Positions 29,097-38,340 of a stretch of DNA of 64,000 nucleotides are shown here, piece by piece. Below the pieces are notes generated by a model. That model was not told the origin of the DNA. It worked only from the letters and a program-made list of their open reading frames with translations, and made no database searches. The stretch is from Cellulomonas gilvus ATCC 13127 (GTDB lineage Bacteria; Actinomycetota; Actinomycetes; Actinomycetales; Cellulomonadaceae): positions 2,914,001 through 2,978,000 of the forward strand of contig NC_015671.1 in assembly GCF_000218545.1 (NCBI RefSeq), read 5' to 3'. The translations under genes and the position numbers were made by a program. Each line of letters opens with the position of its first letter. Positions within the stretch are counted from its first letter, which is position 1.

Positions 29097-30074
29097 ATGG
29101 TCGAGCCGACGAGGGCCCAGGTCGCCGTGGACGCACGCCGCGGACCGCTCGACGCGGAGGCCGCGGACGCGGTGCGGCGGCTCGCCGCGGATGCGACGGC
29201 GGCGGACGGGATCGCGCCGATCTCCGAGCAGCCGCTGCTGTGGCTGCAGGACCCGGAGGCGCGCGTCGAGCACCTGCTGGCGCACCGGGGCGACGGGAAC
29301 CTGGCGGGCTACGCACAGGTGGACGTGGGTGCAGTGACGACGGCCCCGGCCGAGCTCGTCGTCCACCCCGCGGCGAGGCGCGAGGGCGTGGCGAGCGCGC
29401 TGCTCGAGGCCGCGCACGCGACCGCCGCGCGGGAGCCGGGCCGGACGCTGCGGGTGTGGGCGCACGGCGCGCTGCCCGCGGCCCGCGCGTTCGCGGCCAG
29501 CACCCGGATGCCCGTGGTCCGTGAGCTGTGGCGGATGCGCCTGGACCTGGGCCGTCACCCGCTGTCCGCGCCGCGCCCGCTGCCGCCCCACGTCACGGTC
29601 CGCCCGTTCGTGCCGGGCGAGGACGAGGAGGCGTGGCGGCGCGTCAACTCGCGCGCGTTCGCCCACCACCCGGAGCAGGGCCGCATGACCAGCGCCGACC
29701 TGCGCGCACGGGAGGCCGAGCCGTGGTTCGACCCCGCGGGGTTCCTGCTCGCGGAGCGCGAGGGGCTGCTGCTCGGCTCGGTGTGGACCAAGGTGCACGC
29801 GGCGGGCGAGCTGGGCGACCGACCGGTCGGGGAGATCTACGTCGTCGGCGTCGACCCGGACGCGCAGGGCCTGGGCCTCGGCGGCGCGCTGACCGACCGC
29901 GGCCTGGCGTACCTGGCGGCCGCGGGGATGCAGGAGGTCATCCTGTACACGGGCGCGGAGAACGAGGTCGCGATTCGGACGTACCGCCGCGTCGGGTTCG
30001 AGCGCAGCGCGGTCGACGTGATGTTCGGCTCCGATACCCCCGGTTCACCTCACGGTGCCACGATGGCCCCATGA
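29097..30074 (+). CDS. mshD: Mycothiol synthase
   Basis: MshD acetylates cysteinyl-glucosaminyl-inositol in the last step of mycothiol synthesis, the main thiol of actinobacteria. The 325-residue protein has two GNAT domains. The first has [23 protein letters not shown], the second [57 protein letters not shown]. Also typical are the [11 protein letters not shown] and [11 protein letters not shown] segments. The ATG at 29097 precedes VEPTRAQ. Its stop overlaps the ppk start (ATGA), so thiol and polyphosphate synthesis genes are coupled. Confidence 0.93.
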   Translation: MVEPTRAQVAVDARRGPLDAEAADAVRRLAADATAADGIAPISEQPLLWLQDPEARVEHLLAHRGDGNLAGYAQVDVGAVTTAPAELVVHPAARREGVASALLEAAHATAAREPGRTLRVWAHGALPAARAFAASTRMPVVRELWRMRLDLGRHPLSAPRPLPPHVTVRPFVPGEDEEAWRRVNSRAFAHHPEQGRMTSADLRAREAEPWFDPAGFLLAEREGLLLGSVWTKVHAAGELGDRPVGEIYVVGVDPDAQGLGLGGALTDRGLAYLAAAGMQEVILYTGAENEVAIRTYRRVGFERSAVDVMFGSDTPGSPHGATMAP

Positions 30075-32311
30075 CCGACGTGCCCACCCTGGACGCCGAG
30101 CTCGCCGCCCACATCGCGGAGCACGTGGCCGAGCCCGAGCAGCCCACCCCGCGAGCCGATCTCGAGCCGCTCCCGGACGACCGCTTCCTGGACCGCGAGC
30201 TGTCCTGGCTCGCGTTCAACCAGCGCGTGCTCGAGCTCGCTGAGGACGCGGACCAGCCGTTGCTGGAGCGCGTGCGGTTCCTGGCGATCTTCGCCTCGAA
30301 CCTGGACGAGTTCTTCATGGTGCGGGTCGCGGGCCTCAAGCGGCGCATCGCCACGGGCATCGCCGTCACGGCGGCGTCCGGGCTGAGCCCGCGTCAGGTG
30401 CTCGACGCGATCAGCGAGCGCACGCACGCGCTGATGGACCGTCACGCGCGCGTGTTCGCCGAGCAGGTGCAGCCCGCGCTCGCGGCCGAGGGCATCACGC
30501 TGGTGCGCTGGCAGGACCTGGGCGAGTCCGAGCAGGACCGGCTGCGCAAGTTCTTCCGCCGGCAGATCTTCCCGGTGCTGACGCCGCTCGCGGTGGACCC
30601 GGCCCACCCCTTCCCGTACATCTCGGGCCTGTCGCTCAACCTCGCCGTGGTCGTCGTGAACCCCGCCACGGGCAAGGAGCACTTCGCGCGCGTCAAGGTG
30701 CCGCCGCTGCTCCCCCGGTTCATCGCGGTGGACGCGCGCGGCCGCCCCTCGGCGCCCGACGAGCAGACCGCGTCCGTGGAGAAGGGTCCGACGAGCTTCG
30801 TGCCCGTCGAGGACGTCATCTCCGAGCACCTGGACCACCTGTTCCCCGGCATGGAGGTGCGCGAGCACCACACGTTCCGCGTGACGCGCAACGAGGACGT
30901 GGAGGTCGAGGAGGACGACGCCGAGAACCTCCTCAAGGCCATGGAGAAGGAGCTGCTGCGCCGCCGGTTCGGGCCGCCCGTGCGCCTCGAGATCGCGGAC
31001 ACCATCAGCCCGCGCATCCGCACGCTCCTGATCCGCGAGCTCGGCATGGCGGAGGAGGAGGTCTACACGCTGCCCGCACCGCTGGACGCGACGGGCCTCA
31101 ACGTGATCGCCGACCTGGACCGGGCCGCGCTGCAGTTCCCCCGGTTCGTCCCGACGACGCACCGCCAGCTCGCGGAGGTCGAGTCGGCCACACCGACCGA
31201 CGTGTTCGCCAAGATCCGCGAGCGCGACATCCTGCTGCACCACCCGTACGACTCGTTCTCGACGAGCGTGCAGACGTTCCTCGAGCAGGCCGCGGCCGAC
31301 CCGCACGTGCTCGCGATCAAGCAGACGCTGTACCGGACGTCGGGCGACTCGCCGATCGTCGACGCGCTCATCGACGCCGCCGAGGCGGGCAAGCAGGTCC
31401 TCGCGCTCGTCGAGATCAAGGCCCGGTTCGACGAGCAGAACAACATCTCCTGGGCCCGCAAGCTCGAGCAGGCGGGCGTGCACGTGGTGTACGGCATCGT
31501 CGGGCTCAAGACGCACTGCAAGCTCAGCCTCGTCGTGCGCCAGGAGCCCGACGGGCTGCGCCGGTACTCGCACGTGGGCACCGGCAACTACCACCCGAAG
31601 ACCGCGCGGCTCTACACGGACCTGGGCCTGCTGACCAGCGACCCGGACGTGGGCCAGGACCTGACCCGGCTGTTCAACCAGCTGTCGGGCTACGCGCCCA
31701 AGAGCCGCTTCCACCGCCTGCTCGTCGCACCGCGTTCGGTCCGCGCGGGCCTGATCGAGCGGATCGAGCGCGAGGCGGACGCGGCACGCGCGGGCCGGCC
31801 CGCGTGGATCAAGATCAAGGTCAACTCGATGGTCGACGAGGCCACGATCGACGCGCTGTACCGCGCGAGCCAGGCGGGCGTCCCGGTGGACCTGGTGGTG
31901 CGCGGCATCTGCGCGCTGCAGCCCGGCGTGCCGGGCCTGAGCGAGAACATCCGCGCGCGCTCGATCCTGGGCCGGTTCCTCGAGCACTCGCGCATCTTCG
32001 CGTTCGCGCACTCCGAGCCCGGCCCGGAGGACGGCTTCACGGGCCCCGACGTCCTGTTCGGCTCGGCCGACCTCATGCACCGCAACCTGGACCGCCGCGT
32101 CGAGGCGCTCGTGCGTGTCGCGGACCCGGACCAGGTGGCGGAGCTGGTCGAGCTGATCGACGAGTCGATGGCGCCCACGACCGCCGCCTGGGACCTCGCG
32201 TCCGACGGCACGTGGTCGCGCACCGCGCACACACCCGACGGCGAGCCGCTCGTGGACCTCCAGTCGGTGCTCATCGCCCGCCAGCGCCGGCGCCCGGGAT
32301 CGGCTCGGTGA
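30071..32311 (+). CDS. ppk: Polyphosphate kinase 1
   Basis: The enzyme builds polyphosphate from ATP. It is full length at 746 residues. The N-terminal domain has [19 protein letters not shown] and [15 protein letters not shown]. The catalytic C1/C2 domains contain [22 protein letters not shown], where His501 aligns with the phosphorylated His of E. coli PPK, and [11 protein letters not shown] with His639. The ATG overlaps the mshD stop, and the stop overlaps the mutT1 GTG (GTGA), giving a three-gene operon. Nearby phosphate-uptake genes fit a role in phosphate storage. Confidence 0.96.
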   Translation: MTDVPTLDAELAAHIAEHVAEPEQPTPRADLEPLPDDRFLDRELSWLAFNQRVLELAEDADQPLLERVRFLAIFASNLDEFFMVRVAGLKRRIATGIAVTAASGLSPRQVLDAISERTHALMDRHARVFAEQVQPALAAEGITLVRWQDLGESEQDRLRKFFRRQIFPVLTPLAVDPAHPFPYISGLSLNLAVVVVNPATGKEHFARVKVPPLLPRFIAVDARGRPSAPDEQTASVEKGPTSFVPVEDVISEHLDHLFPGMEVREHHTFRVTRNEDVEVEEDDAENLLKAMEKELLRRRFGPPVRLEIADTISPRIRTLLIRELGMAEEEVYTLPAPLDATGLNVIADLDRAALQFPRFVPTTHRQLAEVESATPTDVFAKIRERDILLHHPYDSFSTSVQTFLEQAAADPHVLAIKQTLYRTSGDSPIVDALIDAAEAGKQVLALVEIKARFDEQNNISWARKLEQAGVHVVYGIVGLKTHCKLSLVVRQEPDGLRRYSHVGTGNYHPKTARLYTDLGLLTSDPDVGQDLTRLFNQLSGYAPKSRFHRLLVAPRSVRAGLIERIEREADAARAGRPAWIKIKVNSMVDEATIDALYRASQAGVPVDLVVRGICALQPGVPGLSENIRARSILGRFLEHSRIFAFAHSEPGPEDGFTGPDVLFGSADLMHRNLDRRVEALVRVADPDQVAELVELIDESMAPTTAAWDLASDGTWSRTAHTPDGEPLVDLQSVLIARQRRRPGSAR

Positions 32312-33288
32312 GCTCGACCGCGCGGCCGGTCGTCGTCGAGGCGGCCGGCGCCCTGGTGTGGCGCGTCCGCACGGGCCGGCTGCAGGTCGCGCTGGTGCAC
32401 CGGCCGCGGTACGACGACTGGTCGTGGCCCAAGGGCAAGCTCGACCCGGGTGAGTCCGTGGTCGCCGCGGCGTGGCGCGAGGTGGCCGAGGAGACCGGGG
32501 ACGATGTGGTGCTCGGCGCACCGCTGCCCCCGCTCGAGTACCCGATGTCCGACGGCCGGACCAAGCGCGTGCACTACTGGGCCGCGCAGGTGGCCGGCCG
32601 GGTGGACGCCGCCGCGCTGCGTGCGCGCCCGCCCGTCCCGCGCGCGTCGCGTGACGAGATCGACCACGTCCGCTGGTTCGACGTCGAGGCCGCGGCGGCG
32701 CGGCTGACGCGAGCGGCGGACCGTGCGCCGCTCGTCTCGCTCGTCGCCGCGCACGCCAAGGGTCGGCTGGACACGCGCGCGCTCGTCGTCGTGCGGCACG
32801 GCACCGCTCGTCGTCGTGCGGCCTGGACCGAAGGTGAGGCCTCGCGTCCGTTGACGCCCGCGGGCCGGCTCCAGGCGCAGCACCTGGTCCCGGTCGTCTC
32901 GGCGTTCGGCGCCGCGCGCGTGGTCACCAGCCCGTGGCAGCGCTGCGTGGACACGGTGCAGCCGTACGGCGCGCTCGCGCAGGTGCCCACCGAGACCGCC
33001 GACGTGCTCTCGGAGGCCGGCCACGCCGCGTCGCCGGCGCGCGTCGCCGCGCTGGTGCACCAGCTGCTGCAGTGGCCCGGCGACTCGCTGCTGTGCACCC
33101 ACCGGCCCGTGCTGCCCACCGTGATCGACACGCTCGCGCAGCACGCGCGGCGGTCCGTGGTCGGCGCACTGCCGGTGGGTGACCCGTTCCTGCACCCCGC
33201 GCAGGTGCTCGTCGCGCACGTCGCGCAGACGGCCAAGGGACCGCGCGTGGTCGCGGCCGAGGTGCACCGCGCACCGCTGTCCGCGTGA
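32308..33288 (+). CDS. mutT1: Nudix hydrolase fused to a histidine phosphatase domain (MutT1 type)
   Basis: The 326-residue, two-domain protein resembles mycobacterial MutT1, which removes oxidised nucleotides (8-oxo-GTP and 8-oxo-dGTP) and diadenosine polyphosphates. The Nudix box is [25 protein letters not shown], beginning near residue 43. The C-terminal domain starts with the phosphatase motif [13 protein letters not shown], catalytic His164. A GTG start overlapping the ppk stop is chosen. The ppk-mutT1 arrangement is the same as in mycobacteria. Confidence 0.9.
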   Translation: MSSTARPVVVEAAGALVWRVRTGRLQVALVHRPRYDDWSWPKGKLDPGESVVAAAWREVAEETGDDVVLGAPLPPLEYPMSDGRTKRVHYWAAQVAGRVDAAALRARPPVPRASRDEIDHVRWFDVEAAAARLTRAADRAPLVSLVAAHAKGRLDTRALVVVRHGTARRRAAWTEGEASRPLTPAGRLQAQHLVPVVSAFGAARVVTSPWQRCVDTVQPYGALAQVPTETADVLSEAGHAASPARVAALVHQLLQWPGDSLLCTHRPVLPTVIDTLAQHARRSVVGALPVGDPFLHPAQVLVAHVAQTAKGPRVVAAEVHRAPLSA

Positions 33289-33642
33289 CGGCTCGCCGGT
33301 GGTGCGCACGGGTGTGCGACGTACCATGGTCGGGCGACGCCGGGCCGCGGTAGCCCCGGGCTCCATCTTCAGCCGCTTCGAGCGGCGACGCGCCGAGAGG
33401 CGCTCCCGGTCCGGCGTCGCTCACACCCCGTCCGACATGCCCCTGGCACACCCGGACGTGCGGGACGCAGGTCCCGGTCGACCCCATGGCGGTCGGGTGA
33501 CAGTGAACTCTCAGGCGAACCCCAGCGTGTGGCAGGCTGACCCTGTCACCATGGGTTCACGCGGTGGTCGGGTGCCGTTTCCGGTTCTCCCGCCCCGTGT
33601 CCTAGCCTGAGCCCGCCCGTTCCCCCTCCTCCGGAGCCTCCC
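33289..33642. promoter_or_regulatory. 354-base region ahead of the phosphate-transport genes
   Basis: No convincing gene is seen. A perfect small hairpin GCCGCTTCGAGCGGC (33372-33386) may end the mshD-ppk-mutT1 operon. Further on, GGTGACAG (33496-33503) and CTGTCACC (33543-33550) are perfect inverted repeats, each next to a CCATGG element. Between and beside them are several GAAC/GTTCAC words (33505-33518 and 33555-33560), recalling PhoP-type direct repeats but not with the classical 11-base period. It probably carries the promoter and operators of the DUF47-pit pair. Confidence 0.45.
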
Positions 33643-34263
33643 GTGCGCCTGCGCCTGACACCGCGCGACACCACGTTCTTCGACCTCTTCGCCGCCTCGG
33701 CGCTCCACCTGGTGACAGGCGCGAACCTGCTCAGCCAGATGCTGGGCGCCACGCCCGCCGAGCGCAAGGACCTCAACAAGCGCATCGCGGAGGCCGAGCA
33801 CCAGGCCGACGAGGCGACGCACCAGATCATGCGTCGGCTGAACCAGACGTTCGTGACGCCGTTCGACCGCGACGACATCTACATGCTCGCCTCGGCGCTC
33901 GACGACTGCATGGACTACATGGACGAGGCCGCGGACCTCATGGTCCTGTACAAGGTCGGCGAGCTGCCGGCCCGTGTGGCCGACCAGGTGCAGGTGCTCC
34001 AGCGCGCCGCCGAGCTGACCGCGGAGGCCATGCCCCGGCTGCGCTCGATGGACTCGCTCAAGGAGTACTGGGTCGAGGTCAACCGCCTCGAGAACCAGGC
34101 GGACAAGTCGCACCGCAAGCTCCTCGCGCAGATGTTCGACGAGATCGCCGACCCGATCCTGCTCATGAAGCTCAAGGAGATCGTGGAGACCCTGGAGGAC
34201 GCGGCCGACGCGTTCGAGAAGGTCGCAAACGCGGTCGAGACGATCGCGCTCAAGGAGTCCTGA
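33643..34263 (+). CDS. DUF47/PhoU-like regulator of Pit transporter
   Basis: The 206-residue all-helical protein is of the PhoU-like DUF47 family, with FFDLFAASALHLVTGANLLSQMLGA, EAEHQADEATHQIMRRLNQTFVTPFDRDDIYMLASALDDCMDYMDEAADLM and VNRLENQADKSHRKLLAQMF. The acidic ExxxD-type patches are the metal-binding sites of PhoU relatives. Such proteins are almost always encoded just before a Pit transporter and modulate it; here the pit start is six bases after the stop. The GTG at 33643 follows CGGAG. Confidence 0.93.
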   Translation: MRLRLTPRDTTFFDLFAASALHLVTGANLLSQMLGATPAERKDLNKRIAEAEHQADEATHQIMRRLNQTFVTPFDRDDIYMLASALDDCMDYMDEAADLMVLYKVGELPARVADQVQVLQRAAELTAEAMPRLRSMDSLKEYWVEVNRLENQADKSHRKLLAQMFDEIADPILLMKLKEIVETLEDAADAFEKVANAVETIALKES

Positions 34264-34269
34264 GCTCCC

Positions 34270-35271
34270 GTGGAGGTCGCGCTCGCCATCTTCGTCGTCG
34301 CGCTCGCGCTCGGCTTCGACTACACCAACGGTTTCCACGACGCCGCGAACGCGATCGCGACGTCCGTCTCCACCCGGGCCCTGACCCCGCGGGCCGCGCT
34401 CATCATGGCCGCGGTCATGAACTTCGCGGGTGCGCTGCTGGGCACCGACGTCGCGGAGACGATCGCCACGTCGATCGTCCACCTCACCGACGCCCGGCCC
34501 CATGAGCAGCTGACCGTGGTGCTGTGCGCGCTGGTCGGAGCCATCACGTGGAACCTCATCACGTGGTGGCTGGGACTGCCGTCGTCCTCGACGCACGCCC
34601 TCATCGGCGGGCTCGTGGGCGCCGGCCTCGCGGGTGGGCTGAGCATCTACGGCTCGGCGATCATCGAGAAGGTCGTCCTGCCGATGATCTTCTCCCCGCT
34701 GGTCGGGTTCACGCTCGCGTTCGCGCTGATGGTGGGCCTGCTCTGGGTCATCAAGAGCGCCGCGCCCGCCCCCACCATGCGCCGGTTCCGCGTCGCGCAG
34801 ACCGTGTCCGCGGCCGCCATGGCACTCGGCCACGGCCTGCAGGACGCGCAGAAGACCATGGGCGTCATCGTCATGGCGCTCGCGGCGGTCGGCTGGGCGA
34901 CGCCGGGCCAGATCCCGCTGTGGGTCAAGCTCGCCGCAGCGGGCGCGATCTCCGCGGGCACGTACTCGGGCGGCTGGCGCATCATGCGCACGCTCGGCCG
35001 CAAGATCATCGAGCTCGACCCGGCGCGCGGCTTCGTCGCCGAGTCGGTCTCCGCGACCGTGCTCTACGTCAACGCGTTCGTGCTGCACGCGCCGATCTCG
35101 ACGACGCACACGATCACCTCGGCGATCATGGGCGTCGGCGCGACCAAGCGCCTGTCGGCCGTGCGCTGGGGCGTCGCCAAGAACATCGCGATCGCGTGGG
35201 TGCTGACCATCCCGGCGGCGGCCCTGGTGGCGGCGATGTTCACCTGGCTCCTGGGCCCCCTCCTCGGCTGA
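34270..35271 (+). CDS. pit: Low-affinity inorganic phosphate transporter (PiT family)
   Basis: The 333-residue membrane carrier moves phosphate (as metal-phosphate or with protons) into the cell. The two PiT signatures are visible: GFDYTNGFHDAANAIATSVSTRAL at the N-terminus and VNAFVLHAPISTTHTITSAIMGVGATKR near the C-terminus. GLPSSSTHALIGGLVGAGLA and GHGLQDAQKTMGVI lie between. A GTG start lies six bases after the DUF47 stop. With ppk upstream it forms a phosphate uptake and storage region. Confidence 0.94.
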   Translation: MEVALAIFVVALALGFDYTNGFHDAANAIATSVSTRALTPRAALIMAAVMNFAGALLGTDVAETIATSIVHLTDARPHEQLTVVLCALVGAITWNLITWWLGLPSSSTHALIGGLVGAGLAGGLSIYGSAIIEKVVLPMIFSPLVGFTLAFALMVGLLWVIKSAAPAPTMRRFRVAQTVSAAAMALGHGLQDAQKTMGVIVMALAAVGWATPGQIPLWVKLAAAGAISAGTYSGGWRIMRTLGRKIIELDPARGFVAESVSATVLYVNAFVLHAPISTTHTITSAIMGVGATKRLSAVRWGVAKNIAIAWVLTIPAAALVAAMFTWLLGPLLG

Positions 35272-35283
35272 CCCCCTCTCTCT

Positions 35284-35319
35284 CCCGCCGAACTGGTACC
35301 TGGACGCCAGCTCGGCGGG
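35284..35319. terminator. Terminator hairpin after pit
   Basis: CCCGCCGA (35284-35291) pairs perfectly with TCGGCGGG (35312-35319), and inner CTGG/CCAG can extend the fold. It lies 13 bases after the pit stop and just before the stop of the convergent gene, so it can serve both. Confidence 0.75.
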
Positions 35320-35332
35320 GGTGGGACGCCGG

Positions 35333-35968
35333 TCAGTCGAGGCGGTCGGCGCGCCAGAGCGTGGCGGCGTGCTCGAGCTCCTCGGCGGTGCGCAGCAGCG
35401 CGGACGCGCCGTAGGTCATGCGCGCCGCACCCCGCGGGTCCACGTGGTCCAGGTGGTCCGCGTCGAACGCCGCACCCGCGGCCAGCACCCGGCAGAACGC
35501 CCCGGCCCGCTCGAGCGCGACCGCCAGGTCACCGGTGTACACGCCCGAGAGCACCGCATCGGCCACGGTGCGCACGTCCTGCGGGCCCGGCGCCTGCGCG
35601 ACACCCGCGACCGCGTCGTGCACGGGCACGGCCGCGACCCCTTGCCGGTAGCGGTCCGCGACGGTGTCCGGGTCGCGGCGCACCCACTCGCGCAGCACGT
35701 ACAGGCGCCACAGCGCACCCGGCAGGGTCTGCGGCGGACTGTCGGACCAGAGCGCGGCGACCACGTCCAGGCCCTCGGTCTCGACGAGCGCGACCAGTCG
35801 TGCCACCACCTGCGGGTCCTCGGTCGAGCGGCCCTGGTGGACCAGCGCCGCGGCTGTGGTGTGCGCCACCTCGGAGCGCAGCGCGGGATCGAGCTCGCCG
35901 GGCAGCTCGTCGGCCGCCTGCGGGTCGAGCATCGCGGGTCGGCGCGGCCGGCGTCGCTCGTCGTCCAT
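35333..35968 (-). CDS. Conserved hypothetical helical protein
   Basis: I do not recognise this 211-residue protein. It is soluble, rich in Ala, Leu, Val and Asp, and predicted mostly helical. Segments include TEDPQVVARLVALVETEGLDVVAALWSDSPPQTLPGALWRLYVLREWVRRDPDTVADRYRQG and a C-terminal TYGASALLRTAEELEHAATLWRADRLD. No catalytic motif, signal peptide or membrane helix is seen. The codon pattern is normal for the region. The ATG at 35968 is the first in frame. It is divergent from the sugar transporter with 165 bases between. Confidence 0.7.
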   Translation of the reverse strand: MDDERRRPRRPAMLDPQAADELPGELDPALRSEVAHTTAAALVHQGRSTEDPQVVARLVALVETEGLDVVAALWSDSPPQTLPGALWRLYVLREWVRRDPDTVADRYRQGVAAVPVHDAVAGVAQAPGPQDVRTVADAVLSGVYTGDLAVALERAGAFCRVLAAGAAFDADHLDHVDPRGAARMTYGASALLRTAEELEHAATLWRADRLD

Positions 35969-36133
35969 GGTCGCCTGCTCCCCACCGTCGCCCCGGGCCC
36001 GACCCGGTCCGTCCCGGCCGGCGGGCCGGTCGCGTGAGCGTACGCCCGCTCGACGTGCAGCGTCCCGCGCGCGGGGTGAGGGTGGAGCCCGGGGGTCGCC
36101 ACCGCGGGCCCGGAGCAGGAAGGGGCCGACGAC

Positions 36134-37630
36134 ATGTCTTCAGCAGCAGCCGCACCCGACAGGGCGGGGCGCAGCCCGTACCACGGCAAGGCCGTGGGTC
36201 TGGCTGTCGCCGCCGCGGTCGGCGGGTTCCTGTTCGGGTTCGACAGCTCGGTCATCAACGGAGCGGTCAAGGCGTTCACCGAGCAGTTCGAGCTGAGCGA
36301 CGCGCTGTCGGGCTTCGCGGTCGCGGTCGCGCTGCTGGGCTGCGCGCTCGGCGCGTGGCTGGGCGGCCGGCTCGCCGACCGGTGGGGCCGCACGCGCGTG
36401 ATGTTCCTGGGCGCGGTGCTGTTCTTCGTGTCCTCGATCCTGTCCGGCATCGCGTTCGGCGTGTGGGACCTCATCCTGTGGCGGTTCATGGCCGGGCTGG
36501 GCATCGGCATCGCGTCGGTGATCGCACCCGCGTACATCGCGGAGATCGCGCCCGCAGCGATCCGCGGCCGCCTGGGCAGCCTGCAGCAGCTCGCGATCGT
36601 GCTCGGCATCTTCGCGGCGCTGCTCGCGGACCAGGTGCTCGCGGTCGCGACCCCGGGCGAGGGCGCCGACGCGTCGGGTGAGCTGTGGTTCGGGCTCGAG
36701 GCGTGGCGCTGGATGTTCATGGTCGCCGTGATCCCGGCCACGGTGTACGGCATCCTCGCGCTGCGCATCCCCGAGTCCCCGCGCTACCTCGTCGCGAAGG
36801 GCCGGCGCGACGAGGCGGTCGACGTGCTCACGCAGGTCCTCGGCTCGCGCGACGCCGCGCAGGAGCGCGTCGGGGAGATCGAGAACACCATCCGGGCCGA
36901 TGCGGAGCTCGCGTCGCAGGCGACGTTGCGCGGCCCCCGGTTCGGGCTGCTTCCCGTGGTGTGGGTCGGGATCCTGCTCTCGGTGTTCCAGCAGTTCGTC
37001 GGGATCAACGTGATCTTCTACTACTCGAACACGCTGTGGCAGGCCGTGGGCTTCGCGGAGAGCGACTCGTTCACGTACTCCACGATCACCGCGGTGACCA
37101 ACGTCGTGGTGACGCTCGTGGCGATCGCCCTCGTGGACAAGGTGGGCCGCCGCCCGATGCTCCTGGCCGGTTCGGCGGGCATGGCGCTGTGCCTGGGCGT
37201 CATGGCGCTCGCGTTCACGCAGTCGACCGAGGTCCCCGACCCCGCCAACGCGGGCGAGATGATGACGCAGCTGCCGGGCGGCTGGGGCACCACCGCGCTG
37301 ATCGCCGCGAACCTGTTCGTGGTGTTCTTCGGGGCGTCGTGGGGCCCGCTCGTGTGGGTGCTGCTGGGCGAGATGTTCCCCAACCGCATCCGCGCCGCGG
37401 CGCTCGGCGTGGCGGCCGCCGCGCAGTGGGTGGCCAACTTCCTCATCACCATCTCCTTCCCGCCGCTGCTGGGTGCGTTCGGCGCGACGGTCCCCTACCT
37501 GATGTACGCCGTGTTCGCGGTCCTGTCCTTCTTCTTCACGCTGTGGAAGGTGCCGGAGACCAAGGGCGTCGAGCTCGAGGACATGGAGTCCGTCAAGGTC
37601 TCCCGCCGGATGCGGGAGTCCACCCCGTGA
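36134..37630 (+). CDS. Sugar porter (MFS) transporter
   Basis: The 498-residue, twelve-helix protein of the sugar porter family probably works as a proton symporter for a hexose or pentose. Signatures are GGFLFGFDSSVINGAV, GGRLADRWGRTRVM, RFMAGLGIGIASVIAPAYIAEIAPAAIRGRLGSLQQ (family signature 2), PESPRYLVAKGR, QQFVGINVIFYYSNTLW and VPETKGVELEDME at the end. The ATG at 36134 follows AGGAAGGGG. The sugar is not known; plant-polymer breakdown by the nearby cellulase and mannanase could supply it. Confidence 0.93.
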   Translation: MSSAAAAPDRAGRSPYHGKAVGLAVAAAVGGFLFGFDSSVINGAVKAFTEQFELSDALSGFAVAVALLGCALGAWLGGRLADRWGRTRVMFLGAVLFFVSSILSGIAFGVWDLILWRFMAGLGIGIASVIAPAYIAEIAPAAIRGRLGSLQQLAIVLGIFAALLADQVLAVATPGEGADASGELWFGLEAWRWMFMVAVIPATVYGILALRIPESPRYLVAKGRRDEAVDVLTQVLGSRDAAQERVGEIENTIRADAELASQATLRGPRFGLLPVVWVGILLSVFQQFVGINVIFYYSNTLWQAVGFAESDSFTYSTITAVTNVVVTLVAIALVDKVGRRPMLLAGSAGMALCLGVMALAFTQSTEVPDPANAGEMMTQLPGGWGTTALIAANLFVVFFGASWGPLVWVLLGEMFPNRIRAAALGVAAAAQWVANFLITISFPPLLGAFGATVPYLMYAVFAVLSFFFTLWKVPETKGVELEDMESVKVSRRMRESTP

Positions 37631-37649
37631 CGCGCTGACCTGCGCGTCC

Positions 37650-37698
37650 GCACGAGCGCCGTGGTCCGGGTCCCCTGCCCCGGGCCACGGCCTCGTGC
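37650..37698 (+). terminator. Terminator after the sugar transporter
   Basis: GCACGAG, GCCGTGG and CCGGG pair in order with CCCGG, CCACGGC and CTCGTGC, giving a long stem with two single-base interruptions. It is followed by TTTC, a short T-run that is rare in this genome. It stands 19 bases after the stop. Confidence 0.82.
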
Positions 37699-37744
37699 TT
37701 TCATCCGGGCAGAAGGTTGTATGACGCACGCAAGTTGACATATA

Positions 37745-37756
37745 GTTGCATGCAAC
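37745..37756. promoter_or_regulatory. Perfect 12-bp palindrome, probable MarR operator
   Basis: GTTGCATGCAAC is perfectly symmetric and lies between a TATAGT -10 candidate (37741-37746, with TTGTAT as possible -35 at 37717-37722) and the ribosome-binding site of the marR gene. The related word GTTGTATG occurs 29 bases upstream (37716-37723). Placement over the transcription start fits autorepression by the MarR protein encoded immediately downstream. The stretch is far richer in A and T than its surroundings. Confidence 0.7.
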
Positions 37757-37773
37757 AACCACAGGAGGACCGC

Positions 37774-38271
37774 GTGACCACGCCCCCGCCGCAGGCCGGA
37801 CCCGAGCAGGACCTGCTGCGCCAGCTCGAGGTGTTCTGGCGCACGCTGCGCGAGGCCGCGGGCCTGCTGGTCCGCGACGCCGAGTGCAGCCGCTCGACGG
37901 CGACGCTGGTCCGCGTGCTCGCCGAGCGGGACCGTGCCGGGCGCAGCACGCAGGTCGGTGACGTCGCCCAGGTCATGCGCGTGGACACCTCGGTCGCGAG
38001 CCGGCACGTCAGCCAGCTGGTCGAGGAGGGCCTGGTCGAGCGCACCGTGGGCACCGGCGACAAGCGCGCCCGCGCGCTCCGGCTGACCCCCCTCGGCCGC
38101 GAGCGCTCCCGCGAGATCGACGCGGCCCTGGTCCGGCGCACCGGTGAGATCTTCGCCGGATGGGACCCGCAGGACGTGGCCGACGCGGCCGCGACGCTGC
38201 ACCGGCTGTCCCGCACGATCGACGAGGCCTCCGCACCACCCGCGCGCGAGCGCGCGCTGCGCGCCGTCTGA
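37774..38271 (+). CDS. MarR-family regulator of the adjacent exporter
   Basis: The 165-residue winged-helix protein has TLVRVLAERDRAGRSTQVGDVAQVMRVDTSVASRHVSQLVEEGLVERTVGTGDKRARALRLTPLGRERS, the full MarR DNA-binding region with wing and salt-bridge residues. The GTG at 37774 is chosen over ATG 37750 because ACAGGAGG lies just before the GTG, and ATG 37750 falls inside the palindrome. Its target is most likely its own promoter and the DHA2 exporter 69 bases downstream. Confidence 0.9.
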   Translation: MTTPPPQAGPEQDLLRQLEVFWRTLREAAGLLVRDAECSRSTATLVRVLAERDRAGRSTQVGDVAQVMRVDTSVASRHVSQLVEEGLVERTVGTGDKRARALRLTPLGRERSREIDAALVRRTGEIFAGWDPQDVADAAATLHRLSRTIDEASAPPARERALRAV

Positions 38272-38340
38272 CCCGTCCCACCTGCCACCCGCCGACGACG
38301 CCGGGGACGAGAACCGACCCAGCGAGAAGAAGCGAGCACC

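Noticed and set aside
33490..33520. Classical PHO box of 11-base direct repeats
   Set aside because: GTTC words on the reverse strand are 12 bases apart and poorly conserved; recorded only as a candidate control region.
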